A DNA stretch of 64,000 bases. It comes from Leptospira fluminis. Its GTDB lineage: Bacteria; Spirochaetota; Leptospiria; Leptospirales; Leptospiraceae. The position numbers and the translations under genes were made by a program. The notes beneath the pieces were generated by a model. The model ran no database searches, was not told the DNA's origin, and was given only the letters and a program-made list of their open reading frames with translations. The stretch covers positions 372,001 to 436,000 of the forward strand of contig NZ_RQEV01000012.1 in the NCBI RefSeq assembly GCF_004771275.1. The letters run 5' to 3'. Of the stretch, positions 29,528 to 38,307 are shown in pieces; the first letter of the stretch is position 1, and each line of letters starts with the position of its first letter.

Positions 29528-29541
29528 CTGACAATTGTCAA
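29528..29541. promoter_or_regulatory. FNR/CRP-type palindrome upstream of ccoN
   Basis: CTGACAATTGTCAA contains the perfect 12-base palindrome TGACAATTGTCA. It fits the CRP/FNR-family half-site spacing xTGA-N6-TCAA (FNR: TTGAT-N4-ATCAA), with one outer mismatch. cbb3 oxidases are commonly controlled by FNR, Anr or FixK proteins. A TATTCG hexamer at 29481-29486 on the minus strand would place the site near -61.5 if it were a -10 element. The role is inferred from sequence and position. Confidence 0.45.
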
Positions 29542-29589
29542 CCGTACTGGAACATTCAATTTAATGAATATTTGTATTTATTCTTAAAA

Positions 29590-29860
29590 TCATTTCGCAA
29601 AAACGAAGGAATGTTTTTGGTTTTGAGAATCTTTCTTAGTATAGATTTTGAACGGTTCTTTGCTGAGTGATTTGGGTAAGTATTGAGCCGAGCATACGAC
29701 GATACGAGGATTTTCACTTCGTAAAAGCTGCGCGAGAAAACGATAAAGACAGGCGAGGGATTGTGAAGAAGGTCCGAAACGCTGCTTTAAGTGCAGAAAA
29801 TCCGCGGGAAAATTGAGACTTAGGCCGAAATTATCCCCTTGAAAAAAAATGAAAAACCAC
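29590..29860 (-). pseudogene. Frameshifted small gene upstream of ccoN
   Basis: A frame stays open from 29865 to a TGA at 29590 but contains no ATG, GTG or TTG. A GTG at 29860, preceded by AGGA, reads into the same frame if one T is removed from the T8 run (29842-29849, seen as A8 on the + strand). The repaired product would be 89 residues, with FPADFLHLKQRFGPSSQSL, then YRFLAQLLRSE, then EPFKIYTKK. It faintly recalls short Leptospira DNA-binding-like families such as DUF1564, but this is not certain. It could be a decayed gene, a slippage-controlled gene, or a chance open frame. The rest of the region 29433-29884 holds only the ccoN promoter region. Confidence 0.4.
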
Positions 29861-29884
29861 CGATCCTAATAGATAGGAATCGAG

Positions 29885-30484
29885 ATGGCTTTTAATCCTT
29901 TCGCAGTTTTGACAGGTATCCGACAGTCCGTAGACGGAATTCTGGGAGGGCTTCCTCCGCAAACCGTCAAGATGATCGGAAAGGCGGCTCTTGCTCTCGC
30001 CGCCCTAGTCGCCTTAGCCTTGGGCTGGTTCAGCTTTCAAAAAGGATTGGAAATGGCGGGAGAAGAGGATCGAGCAAAGGTTTTGGATCGAAAGGCTCTT
30101 TTTTTGGAAGATATAGAAAGGGAATACAACCGGAAAAGAAGGGACGTTCATTGGAGCGATCCTAGTTTGCGGGATTCTTCGACTTCTTCCTTTGAGATAG
30201 AAAGGTATTCCCAAGAGAAGCCCAAAGACGGTCCTAGCGCTCCCAACGGTTCCTTGGAAGAAGGAAATACACTTTCGAATTCGCGTAGGAAGGAAGGGGA
30301 TTCCAGAGTATTTTTTCCGAACGAATCGGAACGCCCTCCCAGAGAGGATTTGGCTCCTCCCGGAACTTCCTCCAACGATTCCCCTCGTTTGGAACCGAAG
30401 GGAGAGTCGACTCCTTCCTCGATTCCTAAGAACGAATCCAGATTGGAAAAGCCTCCCAGAAAACCCAGCCAGTTGAGAGAATGA
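29885..30484 (+). CDS. Membrane-anchored, disordered hypothetical protein (FliF-like N-terminus)
   Basis: The 199-residue product has one membrane helix at about residues 33-50 (AALALAALVALALGWFSF), then a short charged helix. A Pro/Ser/Glu-rich tail follows with no predicted fold. The start LTGIRQSVDGILGGLPPQTVKMIGK resembles, by eye, the N-terminal membrane segment of flagellar MS-ring proteins, but no other FliF feature is present. I do not assign a function. Its stop overlaps the start of the TPR gene (ATGA), so the two are co-expressed. Confidence 0.65.
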   Translation: MAFNPFAVLTGIRQSVDGILGGLPPQTVKMIGKAALALAALVALALGWFSFQKGLEMAGEEDRAKVLDRKALFLEDIEREYNRKRRDVHWSDPSLRDSSTSSFEIERYSQEKPKDGPSAPNGSLEEGNTLSNSRRKEGDSRVFFPNESERPPREDLAPPGTSSNDSPRLEPKGESTPSSIPKNESRLEKPPRKPSQLRE

Positions 30485-31443
30485 CTCCGAAAGTTCCGAA
30501 ATTTTTTCCGTTCCTTATTATCCTCTGTCTCTTCCTAACGGATCGACTTTTCGCGCAAATGCCCTTGCCGTTTCCGGAAGATCTCCGGGAAATATCCGCT
30601 GCAAGCGAGGTGATTCCCTCTTCCGATTCGGAAATCGAGTCAGATCTTCCCCCGAAAGAAATCAAAGAAGACGAATCCAAGATCGCGGAGAAGCTGCCTG
30701 AGGACAGGGAAGACCGGACCGTAAAAGAAAAGCACCCCGAACCGGAAAAACCGAAGCGTACTCTTCCCCCGAATCTTACGGAGAAAAAAGGAAAGAAAGG
30801 CGGTAAAAGGGAAGGAGGAGACTCCGGCAAGGCGGCCTATGAAAGAGGTTTATTCAGACTTCGTAATGGACAAAAAGAGGCCGCTCAAGAGGAATTTTCC
30901 AAAGCCGCCGCAGGGGGCGGGGAAATGTCGGGAAAGGCCAAATTGGAATTGTCCAAATTTTCCGGATCCGGGGAACAGCCGCAGACTTCCGAGGGACAGG
31001 ACGAGGAGATCAAGTGGAAATCCTTACTGGAATCCGCAAGAACGCTCCGATCTCAATCCAAATATCCGGAGGCCGAATCGGCTCTTTTACAGGTGGCAAC
31101 CGAGGCTCCCGATGAGTTTCGGGCTCAAGCGTATTTACAATTGGGAGACTCTCTTTTTCGCCAGGGGAAATACAAGGAGGCTCGTTCTTATCTGATCGAT
31201 TTTTGGAACCGATTCGGGAAAAAATATCCGATCGGAGACGATGTACGTTCCGCGGAATTTAAAAGACAGAGAGAAGAGAGGGATCTAGGCGCTTATCTCT
31301 TGTTCAAGGCGAGTTACAAATCCGGGGAGACGGAATGGGCGAAAAAATTCCTCTCCAAGTATCTGGAAAAATCCTCGAAGGACGTAGAGAGCAAGTTTTC
31401 TCCCATGCGTTCCGAATTGGAAAATTTCGCCCGACGAGAATGA
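30481..31443 (+). CDS. Exported TPR-repeat protein
   Basis: The 320-residue product has a signal peptide ending DRLFAQ, a charged, proline-rich linker (residues 40-115), and TPR-like units. The units are AAYERGLFRLRNGQKEAAQE, then ESARTLRSQSKYPEAESALL and AYLQLGDSLFRQGKYKEARS, then a C-terminal pair. The plan resembles periplasmic scaffold or YbgF/CpoB-like proteins, without the specific Tol-Pal context. It probably works with the co-translated membrane protein upstream. It converges with cheX. Confidence 0.78.
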   Translation: MTPKVPKFFPFLIILCLFLTDRLFAQMPLPFPEDLREISAASEVIPSSDSEIESDLPPKEIKEDESKIAEKLPEDREDRTVKEKHPEPEKPKRTLPPNLTEKKGKKGGKREGGDSGKAAYERGLFRLRNGQKEAAQEEFSKAAAGGGEMSGKAKLELSKFSGSGEQPQTSEGQDEEIKWKSLLESARTLRSQSKYPEAESALLQVATEAPDEFRAQAYLQLGDSLFRQGKYKEARSYLIDFWNRFGKKYPIGDDVRSAEFKRQREERDLGAYLLFKASYKSGETEWAKKFLSKYLEKSSKDVESKFSPMRSELENFARRE

Positions 31444-31455
31444 TCGGTTTTTCTC

Positions 31456-31920
31456 TTAAGAAAGGGAGACGTTCACTTCCAATTTGCCGAATTTCGAAAA
31501 TAGATTGATCGCCAAAGCCTGTTTCTTAGGAATTTTGATGGTTTCATTCTTTGCGTCTACGATATTCGGGGCGGTGATCTCGATGGACTGTCCCGCCGTC
31601 GCAAAAATATTCATCGCGTTTCCAGTGGTCATATTCGCGATTTCGCCTAATATATCCTTGTATTCGTTCTTGATGTCTTCCTGACTCATTCCGGGCATCA
31701 ATTTTTGAGCGATCTTATAAGCCGCATCGTAATTCAGTCCGTAAACGACTTCTCCATTAAAGGTTCCTAATACTCCGATGATGATCGCGAGTTCCAAGGA
31801 GGTTTCAGGAGTATCCTTGATTCCGATCTTTCCCCGGATTAGATCCGTTTGAAGTACGTCGCGGAAAACGATTGTTGCTGCTTCTAAAAACGGGTTTACG
31901 AGTTCGGCACGGATTTGCAT
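31456..31920 (-). CDS. cheX: CheX-like chemotaxis phosphatase
   Basis: CheX-family proteins dephosphorylate CheY-P in spirochaete chemotaxis. The 154-residue product shows the CheC/CheX plan with AAYKIAQKLMPGMSQEDI, the phosphatase-type E-x2-N helix in ILGEIANMTTGNAMN, and later EITAPNIVDAKN. The Glu and Asn that act in catalysis are present. Two ATGs sit side by side; the second (31920) has the better spacing to GGAGG. It follows the PpiD-like gene with overlapping stop and start, an unusual pairing. Confidence 0.87.
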   Translation of the reverse strand: MQIRAELVNPFLEAATIVFRDVLQTDLIRGKIGIKDTPETSLELAIIIGVLGTFNGEVVYGLNYDAAYKIAQKLMPGMSQEDIKNEYKDILGEIANMTTGNAMNIFATAGQSIEITAPNIVDAKNETIKIPKKQALAINLFSKFGKLEVNVSLS

Positions 31921-33134
31921 CATTCCTCCGCTGATCGGGCCAGTCTTTCTACGGTAATTTCATCCGCAATGCTCTGAGGGATTTCGGCCAGAAAACCGTT
32001 CAAGATTGTCGACGCTTCTCTAATTCTAAGTACGGTAGAAGTTCCGGGATTTCCGAAACGTAGGGCTACAAACTCAACGAGTGCGTATTTATCCCCGTCC
32101 TTGTACGGACCGGCGCTTTTCCTTTGACCGAAAGTCGAGGAGGTAAGGTCCTGAAAAAATCTTTTATCCGCGATCAGGGAAAAATTGCCTTTCTGGGAGG
32201 CTAGGGATTTCAGATCGGAAAAACCTTTATCCCGGACGGAAACGGTTCCCGTGCCGAAAAGCGCCGCGACCTTGGAGAGACCGTCCGGTTCATTTTGGAG
32301 GGATTTGATTTTTCCCTTCAAGTTTTCGATAGAATTTTTCCGAGCTTCTATCAGGAATTTCCCCCGAAGAATGGATTTTCTTTCCTCGAAAGCGGCGATC
32401 TTTCCGTCCTTTCCCTTGGGGAAATTCGGATCCGTGATTTCCTTTTGGTAAAGTTCCCGCAATTGGAGATCCGTCGGTTCCACATTCTGGTTCGCGATTC
32501 TAGTTAGATCTTCGTCCGTGTAAACGACCGCATTTAGATCCACTTTTGCGGTAGACGCTTCGGACTGGACGGACAATTCGTCGTCGGTTTTTCTTACGTC
32601 GGAATGGAGTAGATTTGCCTGAACGGAACCTTGCACTGCTGCCTCGACTCGAAAGCGCATCGGCGCTTCCTTAAGAAATTGACGATAAACCTGGTCAGGT
32701 TTCTCCATTTCTTCGTCGGAATATCCGGCTCCGCGGTAAGAAAGTTTTACCCTTTTTTGGGCTTCTTCCCAGAGACTTTGGCGGATCATGTCTTCCGAGA
32801 CCGTGTATCCCAAGGCGTTCGCGATCGTATTTGCCACGAACATCCCCTTTAGAATCATAAAAGAGCATTCCCCCAATTGGTTGTCGGGAATCTGTCCTTG
32901 GTACATTTGATAACAATATCTACGGCCCGCATTGAAGGAATCCATGGGCACGTCTTTTCCGCCGATTTTTCCGGCTTTGATATTGGCCTTACCGGTCAAC
33001 ATATCCATTCCGGCTTGCTCCACGTCGGAGCGCAGTAGGGTAAAGATCAACATCAGTACCAGAACGCCTAAAAATAGGGCGGATCCGACCTTAAAAAAAA
33101 TGTTCTTCAGGGAAGTTCCTTCGGTATTCGTCAT
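31920..33134 (-). CDS. PpiD/SurA-N-like periplasmic folding factor without PPIase domain
   Basis: A 404-residue protein with one N-terminal membrane helix (residues 15-30). A SurA_N/PpiD-type helical chaperone region follows, from KIGGKDVPMDSFNAGRRYCY through TVSEDMIRQSLWEEAQKRV. The C-terminal half is helical and charged, with no parvulin catalytic motif visible, so isomerase activity is unlikely. It probably assists folding of exported proteins at the outer face of the inner membrane. It is upstream of cheX in one transcript. Confidence 0.75.
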   Translation of the reverse strand: MTNTEGTSLKNIFFKVGSALFLGVLVLMLIFTLLRSDVEQAGMDMLTGKANIKAGKIGGKDVPMDSFNAGRRYCYQMYQGQIPDNQLGECSFMILKGMFVANTIANALGYTVSEDMIRQSLWEEAQKRVKLSYRGAGYSDEEMEKPDQVYRQFLKEAPMRFRVEAAVQGSVQANLLHSDVRKTDDELSVQSEASTAKVDLNAVVYTDEDLTRIANQNVEPTDLQLRELYQKEITDPNFPKGKDGKIAAFEERKSILRGKFLIEARKNSIENLKGKIKSLQNEPDGLSKVAALFGTGTVSVRDKGFSDLKSLASQKGNFSLIADKRFFQDLTSSTFGQRKSAGPYKDGDKYALVEFVALRFGNPGTSTVLRIREASTILNGFLAEIPQSIADEITVERLARSAEE

Positions 33135-33241
33135 AAAAATCCGTATGTAAAGGAAGGGTGACGGGCCGGGGGAATCTGTAAAGGAGAAAAACCGACGAAA
33201 AACGCTTCAGAAAGACGCCGGTATGATAGATACATATAATA

Positions 33242-33976
33242 ATGCTTTATATAGCTCTTGCACTCATTCTGGTCGGCCTTTTGTGCTTCATATATGTGTC
33301 CTTTCTGCCGAGCGGCAAACAGGGAAATCCGACGCCGTCCCCGGTACGCGCGAGCTATTCTCATCCGAGTGACCGTAAAATTCTAAAGGAAGCCTTGGTG
33401 GGAACAAAGAAGAACCCCCAAGCGGAATCAGTGTCCGAATACGATAGAATGTTTGCGGAAAATCGTAAAATTCCGCCTTCCTTTCCTTCGTCCCATTTTC
33501 AGGAAGTCAGAGAGGAGGAGAGAATGCAAGAGGAAGATCGGACTTGGATGGAAGAAATCAGATCGGAACCTATCCGGCAAGAGGAGCAAACGATTCGAAC
33601 GGAAACGGTGCGAGCGGAAACTCCTGCGCATTCTGACCCGGAACCGTCCACGCAAGAATGGTGGTCTATGGAAGGCGTATTGTTCCTCGATCTCTCGGGA
33701 AAATTACCGTACGAAAATCTGAAAGAGCGGATTCGCCCCGAACAATTGAAAGGTTTCCGCCGGATCGGCGAGGGAAGAGTACAGGAAATCCAAGGCGGCT
33801 TCTGCTTTCACGCCTTGAACTCCGAATTCAAATACAGATTCGACGAAGTGGAAAAGGTCGTTTTTTACGACGAGGGGTTCGCTCTTCTTCCCTCCAAGAG
33901 GGAATATCCCGTCCCCATCTTTTTGACTTCGGATACGGAAAAATTCAAATCCTATTTGGAAAACGTTTCCCGTTAA
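33242..33976 (+). CDS. Membrane-anchored hypothetical protein
   Basis: The 244-residue product begins with a membrane helix (residues 2-22). A Glu/Arg-rich helical linker at about residues 80-125 (EEERMQEEDRTWMEEIR) leads to a compact C-terminal domain of about 100 residues. That domain has strands such as WWSMEGVLFLDLSGKLPYE, then GFCFHALNSEFKYRFDEV, then VVFYDEGFALLPS. The C-terminal domain could be a small ligand-binding or PH-like fold, but I recognise no family. The linker looks like a single alpha-helical spacer. It stands between two divergent or convergent neighbours and is probably monocistronic. Confidence 0.65.
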   Translation: MLYIALALILVGLLCFIYVSFLPSGKQGNPTPSPVRASYSHPSDRKILKEALVGTKKNPQAESVSEYDRMFAENRKIPPSFPSSHFQEVREEERMQEEDRTWMEEIRSEPIRQEEQTIRTETVRAETPAHSDPEPSTQEWWSMEGVLFLDLSGKLPYENLKERIRPEQLKGFRRIGEGRVQEIQGGFCFHALNSEFKYRFDEVEKVVFYDEGFALLPSKREYPVPIFLTSDTEKFKSYLENVSR

Positions 33977-34006
33977 ACGAAGTCTTTTGTCCGTCCGGCC
34001 TCCGGA

Positions 34007-34765
34007 TTATCTTCCTTCTACGTGCAACAGGCGGGTGGTCTTTACGACTAGTCTGACCAAAATATAAAAGACGGTTCCGATGCCGAAGACCCAAATTTGC
34101 GGTTCCGTGATCGCTTCCCAAGGCGCAGTCCAGGAGGCGAAGCTGTTCAGGAAGTTGGCAAGGAAATCGAAAAGTACGAAGATCACGGTCACTCCGAATA
34201 GACTCGGGTATTCGCGCTTCAGCACGTTCCTGAACGAAAAGGAAAGTTTCGGTTTCACGAATCCAGTCCATTTCGGAAAAAAAGCGGGAATCCTATCCGC
34301 CCAATCCAAGTATTCCTTTCCGAATTTTTCCCTAAGGAATTTTTCCTCGGTAAACATGATTCTTTCGTAATAGAACCCGAAAAATAATACGAATACCAAC
34401 GTAAGCGGAAGATTTCTGAAATACAACACAGGTCCGAGATACAAAAGGAAGTTTCCCAGATATAGAGGATGTCGTACCAATGAATAGATCCCTTCCATGT
34501 TCACCAGGTCGGCCACCTGCTCTTTCGTATTCCTTCCCGAAGTCCTGGCAGGGGCATAACCGATCACGAAGCATCGTACCGCAAGGCCGATAAGGCTGAC
34601 TAGAAAGCAGGCAGCCGCGTAATACAGATTATCCTCGTAGGAACCGTTGAGAAATTGGTAATCTTTCAGAGCATACAGACAAAGGAGAAGGATGAACCCC
34701 GGTACGTAGGATCTCCAGCGAAAAAGAAAATTCCCTTGTTTGTCTAGTTCTTCGATCAGAGCCAT
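34007..34765 (-). CDS. Isoprenylcysteine carboxyl methyltransferase-like membrane protein
   Basis: The 252-residue integral membrane protein has about five hydrophobic segments. It carries the ICMT/PEMT hallmark LVRHPLYLGNFLLYLGPVLY around residue 95, with downstream YYERIMFTEEKFLREKFG and EYLDWADRIPAFFP. Family members methylate lipids or small membrane substrates with S-adenosylmethionine. The actual substrate is unknown. It is oriented with the DUF4340/GldG cluster but lies downstream of it by 76 bases. Confidence 0.85.
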   Translation of the reverse strand: MALIEELDKQGNFLFRWRSYVPGFILLLCLYALKDYQFLNGSYEDNLYYAAACFLVSLIGLAVRCFVIGYAPARTSGRNTKEQVADLVNMEGIYSLVRHPLYLGNFLLYLGPVLYFRNLPLTLVFVLFFGFYYERIMFTEEKFLREKFGKEYLDWADRIPAFFPKWTGFVKPKLSFSFRNVLKREYPSLFGVTVIFVLFDFLANFLNSFASWTAPWEAITEPQIWVFGIGTVFYILVRLVVKTTRLLHVEGR

Positions 34766-34841
34766 GCAAGTTCCTTATTTCCGGACGTTTTTGGAAGGAA
34801 ACTTCGATCCTGGTCTATTGTCAATCAATGATTCAGGGACC

Positions 34842-35861
34842 TTAGGGCACGGGGCTTCTTACCTGCGGAGACGACGTAAAGTCAGTCAAATCCTTGTCCA
34901 AGATCGTTTCCATCGTCCAAGGGTCCACGACCAGTTCGTATTTCATTCCGGAGAGTCTGAAGATCCAACTTCCTTGTCGGTCCTTTCCGAAAGGAGATAG
35001 GATTCTGGTTCCTGAATCGGTATCCAAAAGGATTCGAAACTTCTCCTGCGGTCCTAGAGGAAGGCTCTCTCCGGCGGCTAGGGAAATTTCGTCCGCCTTT
35101 AATCCGAGCAATCTTTCCAGAAAATCGTTTACCGTATTCTGTTCCGCCGATTTGGAGATAAGATTCGTACTTAGAATCCAACCGTTGTCCGTATTCGTCA
35201 GAAAGAATCCCTTTTTCGGATCCGACGGAAATTCGATTTTCAGAGAACGGATTTTGCCGTAGGAAAATCTGTCCGGAAAGAGGCTGTGGGAGAGGAAATA
35301 ATCCTTTCTTCCCTTGCCGATCAGAGTCTTTAAATTCTCCTTTACCAGCCAGACGTTTTTTCCTTCGGGTTCCGATACGTACACACCGGAATTTCTAGGA
35401 GCCGAGGAACCGATAAACAGTATTCCCCGGGATTTTCCCGAAATATCATAAATTTCTAAACTAGGTTCGTCTTCGGACAAACCGAATTCCGGAGAGGGGA
35501 AAACTGAGTTCCGGGCGAGTAACGTGAATTTTCTGAGAGAGACCACCGCCTTGAGCAGCTCGACGACCCTTTCCGAATCTGCCGGACCGGTCGTCCCGTC
35601 CGGCAGAGTTGCCTCCCAGGAATCCAAGGTCCTGGATAAGGAGACGATTTCTCCTTTCCTGCCTACTTTGATCCCGGAAATATCGGATTCCTTCAAAGGA
35701 AAGAACGGATCCGAATTAGAATATGTATCCTTAAAACATCCCCAGGGATCTTTCGCTAAAACCAGTAAAAAAGCTAAAAGAAGATTGAAGGCAAATAAGG
35801 CTAGGCCCCGATTCGTTTTTAATCCTAAAAGAACCGTTTTTGCGGATCGGGAAACGTTCAT
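34842..35861 (-). CDS. DUF4340-domain protein of the Gld-type ABC cluster
   Basis: A 339-residue protein with one N-terminal membrane helix (residues 17-37). The extracytoplasmic DUF4340 region is marked by SRTLDSWEATLPDGTTGPAD, RKFTLLARNSVFPSPEFGLS and LFIGSSAPRNSGVYVSEPEG. DUF4340 proteins are regularly encoded with GldG and ABC permeases. Its ATG overlaps the gldG stop (ATGA), which confirms a common operon. Biochemical function is unknown. Confidence 0.85.
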   Translation of the reverse strand: MNVSRSAKTVLLGLKTNRGLALFAFNLLLAFLLVLAKDPWGCFKDTYSNSDPFFPLKESDISGIKVGRKGEIVSLSRTLDSWEATLPDGTTGPADSERVVELLKAVVSLRKFTLLARNSVFPSPEFGLSEDEPSLEIYDISGKSRGILFIGSSAPRNSGVYVSEPEGKNVWLVKENLKTLIGKGRKDYFLSHSLFPDRFSYGKIRSLKIEFPSDPKKGFFLTNTDNGWILSTNLISKSAEQNTVNDFLERLLGLKADEISLAAGESLPLGPQEKFRILLDTDSGTRILSPFGKDRQGSWIFRLSGMKYELVVDPWTMETILDKDLTDFTSSPQVRSPVP

Positions 35862-37552
35862 TTCGGCTGCATCCGCCTTCTACGGGCAATTCTGAGCGTC
35901 GCATACAGGGACAAAATCACAGGGACCCCGAAAATATTCAGGATGCTGATCAGATTTTCGGTTCCGACGGAGATAGGATCCATTTTTAGTATGAGGGATT
36001 GTTTGCTTCTAACGGCGGATAGGTCCGAGTCTCCCTCCATGAAATCTATAGAATTCAATAAAAACGGAATATTCGTGTCCCTGAATATATCTCCGTATTC
36101 TGGAAATGCGAGTATGTCGGAGACCAAATAAGGGGTTCCGAACGCCAAAATTTTCGGAATCTTATCTTTCGGAGAGCGTGTCAGAAAAGATTCCCGTCTT
36201 GTACCTTTCGGAAGAGCCTTTTCGTGGAAATAAGAAAGTAGAGGGCCCTCTAAGATCGCCCCCAAAACGAAGGGACCTCCGTTCGGACGGATCGGAATCC
36301 GGGAGAGTTGCTTTTCTCCGAGCATGACTTGATCGGATCGAATTTCCGCTTCTTCCCCGCTGAACACAAGGGGGGTGAGTTTCGCATTCGGCTGTCGATC
36401 CGGGATTAGCTCCAAACTGGAGCACCATGGGAGGAGTAAGTTTTCCTGTTCCTTCGTGTAATCGGAATCGACGGCCAGTGTCCGGTCTTTTTTTCCCGAG
36501 ACGATCCAGAGAGGGTAGGGGGCTCTACCTAGAATGCCGGGCTCCACTTCTACGAGCGGGCCCATAGGGAGGGAATGATCGGGATCCAAAACCAGGTTCG
36601 AATGGATTCGAATTCCATAATGTTCTAAAAAAGAATTCAAATCGCCGAGACGAGGATGACGGTACGCGGCACCCGCTTCCGTACCTCCCGTCAGGATTCC
36701 CATTCGGTTTCCGGCGCCCTCCATCCGGAACTCCATGGCCTTTCCTAAGAGGATCAGATTCCCGCCTTTGACCAGAAATTGATCCAGACGGTATTTGGCG
36801 GCTTCGGAGAGCGATCCGGAGCCTACCCAAAGGAGGGTCTCCAGACCGTCCGGAAAATCCCCCTTTTCGGGATCGATTTCCGGAACTTCTCCGACTGTCG
36901 TTTCCAAGACTTGGTGCAAAAAGATTCCGATCGTGTCTTTTCCGGTGCCCGGTCCGGGCGCTTGGGTTCCGAGACTGGAATCCGTTTTTAAAACCCCGAT
37001 CCCGCTATCAGATCCGGATCTAGACATTTTTCGGATTCCGGACAGGATTTGGTATTCGATCTGTTCCGCAAAGAAAGCAACCGGGATCACTTCTGTCTTC
37101 GATCCGAGTCGTAAGGAAACTCCGAGATAGGCTTGTTTGACCGAGGCGGAGCCTCGTTCCGCCTTTTGCAGGATCTGGGGCTCTATTCCGGAATCAGCGG
37201 CCTTTCTTGCGTCTTCTAAAGAAGTGTCCGGATCATAAAATCGTAATAGGATTTTACCGTTTCCGGCGGATTCGATCTCTTTTAAGATCTGCTGTGTCAA
37301 TTCGAGTCTCGCCTTGTATTCACCCGGGACCTTGGAAGAATAAAACGCGTCGATGTATAAGGTGGAATCGAGCGCCGATGCTAACTTTCGGGTGCTGGAG
37401 GTCAGTTCGAAGCGCTTGGATCGGGAGAGGTCTTTTTTACAGTTCGCTTCGGAAACGATCGCGTTCACCAAAAGGAAACATAAAAACGCATTCAAAGCGA
37501 GGAAAGACCTCGACTTTGAGATTTCGAAAAGAGGATTCCATAGTTCCTTCAT
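35858..37552 (-). CDS. GldG-like ABC-associated protein
   Basis: From ATG 37552 (GGAGAAGAGA just upstream) the product has 564 residues. The longer open frame to 37759 adds an unrelated basic segment and is rejected. Membrane helices are found at the two ends, with a large extracytoplasmic region. Family traits are KLASALDSTLYIDAFYSSKV, then QQILKEIESAGNGKILLRFYDPD, then LDQFLVKGGNLILLGKAMEF. In Bacteroidota GldG acts with GldA and GldF in an ABC complex; elsewhere its role is unknown. Both ends overlap neighbours by ATGA, so all four cluster genes are translated in series. Confidence 0.87.
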   Translation of the reverse strand: MKELWNPLFEISKSRSFLALNAFLCFLLVNAIVSEANCKKDLSRSKRFELTSSTRKLASALDSTLYIDAFYSSKVPGEYKARLELTQQILKEIESAGNGKILLRFYDPDTSLEDARKAADSGIEPQILQKAERGSASVKQAYLGVSLRLGSKTEVIPVAFFAEQIEYQILSGIRKMSRSGSDSGIGVLKTDSSLGTQAPGPGTGKDTIGIFLHQVLETTVGEVPEIDPEKGDFPDGLETLLWVGSGSLSEAAKYRLDQFLVKGGNLILLGKAMEFRMEGAGNRMGILTGGTEAGAAYRHPRLGDLNSFLEHYGIRIHSNLVLDPDHSLPMGPLVEVEPGILGRAPYPLWIVSGKKDRTLAVDSDYTKEQENLLLPWCSSLELIPDRQPNAKLTPLVFSGEEAEIRSDQVMLGEKQLSRIPIRPNGGPFVLGAILEGPLLSYFHEKALPKGTRRESFLTRSPKDKIPKILAFGTPYLVSDILAFPEYGDIFRDTNIPFLLNSIDFMEGDSDLSAVRSKQSLILKMDPISVGTENLISILNIFGVPVILSLYATLRIARRRRMQPK

Positions 37553-38307
37553 TCTCTTCTCCAGTGAAGCACTAGGACGTTTGCAAGAAGAGAAAATAGG
37601 ATGGAACTTAAGAAGTAAAAAACGTCCCTTCCGTCCAAGATTCCTAGGCGAAACGATTCGAAATGCCTGGAAAGCGAGAGAAAAGAGGCCAAAGAACCAG
37701 CGGGACCGCCTAGAAATTTCAAGACAGGCTGGGTACCCAATAGAAAAAGGAAAAGGCAAAAGAGTAGAGTTAAAAGATAAGCGCTGATTTGGTCCTTAGT
37801 GGAAGCGGAAAATACCAAGCCTATCGCTATATAAGATCCTCCTAATAAAAAGCAACCCAAGTATCCCGCAAAGGTCGCTCCTAGGTCCAGATCTCCGACC
37901 GCGTAGATGGAAAAAGGAACGGTACTCGTCAGTACCAGGACCGAACCTAAAAAGGCCCAGGCAGCTAGGAATTTGCCGACAACGATTTCGTATTCTCGAA
38001 ACGGGAGAGTGAATAGTAGTTCGACGGTCCCCGCTCTTTCTTCTTCCGACCACAATCTCATGGTAACTGCGGGGACAAAAACGGCGTACAGCAAAGGAGT
38101 CCAAAGAAAGAACTGTTCCATGTTCGCGGCTTTTCTGTCCCAGAAGGAGTCTTCTCCCAAACCGAAAAAGAATAGGAAGGCGGATAGGGAAAGGAACAAT
38201 ACCGCGAAAATATATCCGATTTGCGTGTTCCGATACGTTCTCCATTCTTTAGAGAAAATCGTACGGATTCCTTGCAGGAATTCGGAGACGGTAAAAACGG
38301 AATTCAT
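37549..38307 (-). CDS. GldF-like ABC transporter permease
   Basis: A 252-residue ABC-2 permease with six hydrophobic segments. It opens with the family-typical TIFSKEWRTYRNTQIGYIFA. The conserved segment MRLWSEEERAGTVELLFTLP (near residue 85) is the ABC-2/GldF hallmark. Together with the ATPase at 38304 and GldG it should form an export or envelope-remodelling complex in the inner membrane. Its start overlaps the ATPase stop (ATGA). Confidence 0.9.
   Translation of the reverse strand: MNSVFTVSEFLQGIRTIFSKEWRTYRNTQIGYIFAVLFLSLSAFLFFFGLGEDSFWDRKAANMEQFFLWTPLLYAVFVPAVTMRLWSEEERAGTVELLFTLPFREYEIVVGKFLAAWAFLGSVLVLTSTVPFSIYAVGDLDLGATFAGYLGCFLLGGSYIAIGLVFSASTKDQISAYLLTLLFCLFLFLLGTQPVLKFLGGPAGSLASFLSLSRHFESFRLGILDGRDVFYFLSSILFSLLANVLVLHWRRE

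Noticed and set aside
37553..37759. N-terminal extension of the GldG-like protein
   Set aside because: It covers the permease gene's end in another frame and has no ribosome site. ATG 37552 has GGAGAAGAGA and an ATGA overlap.
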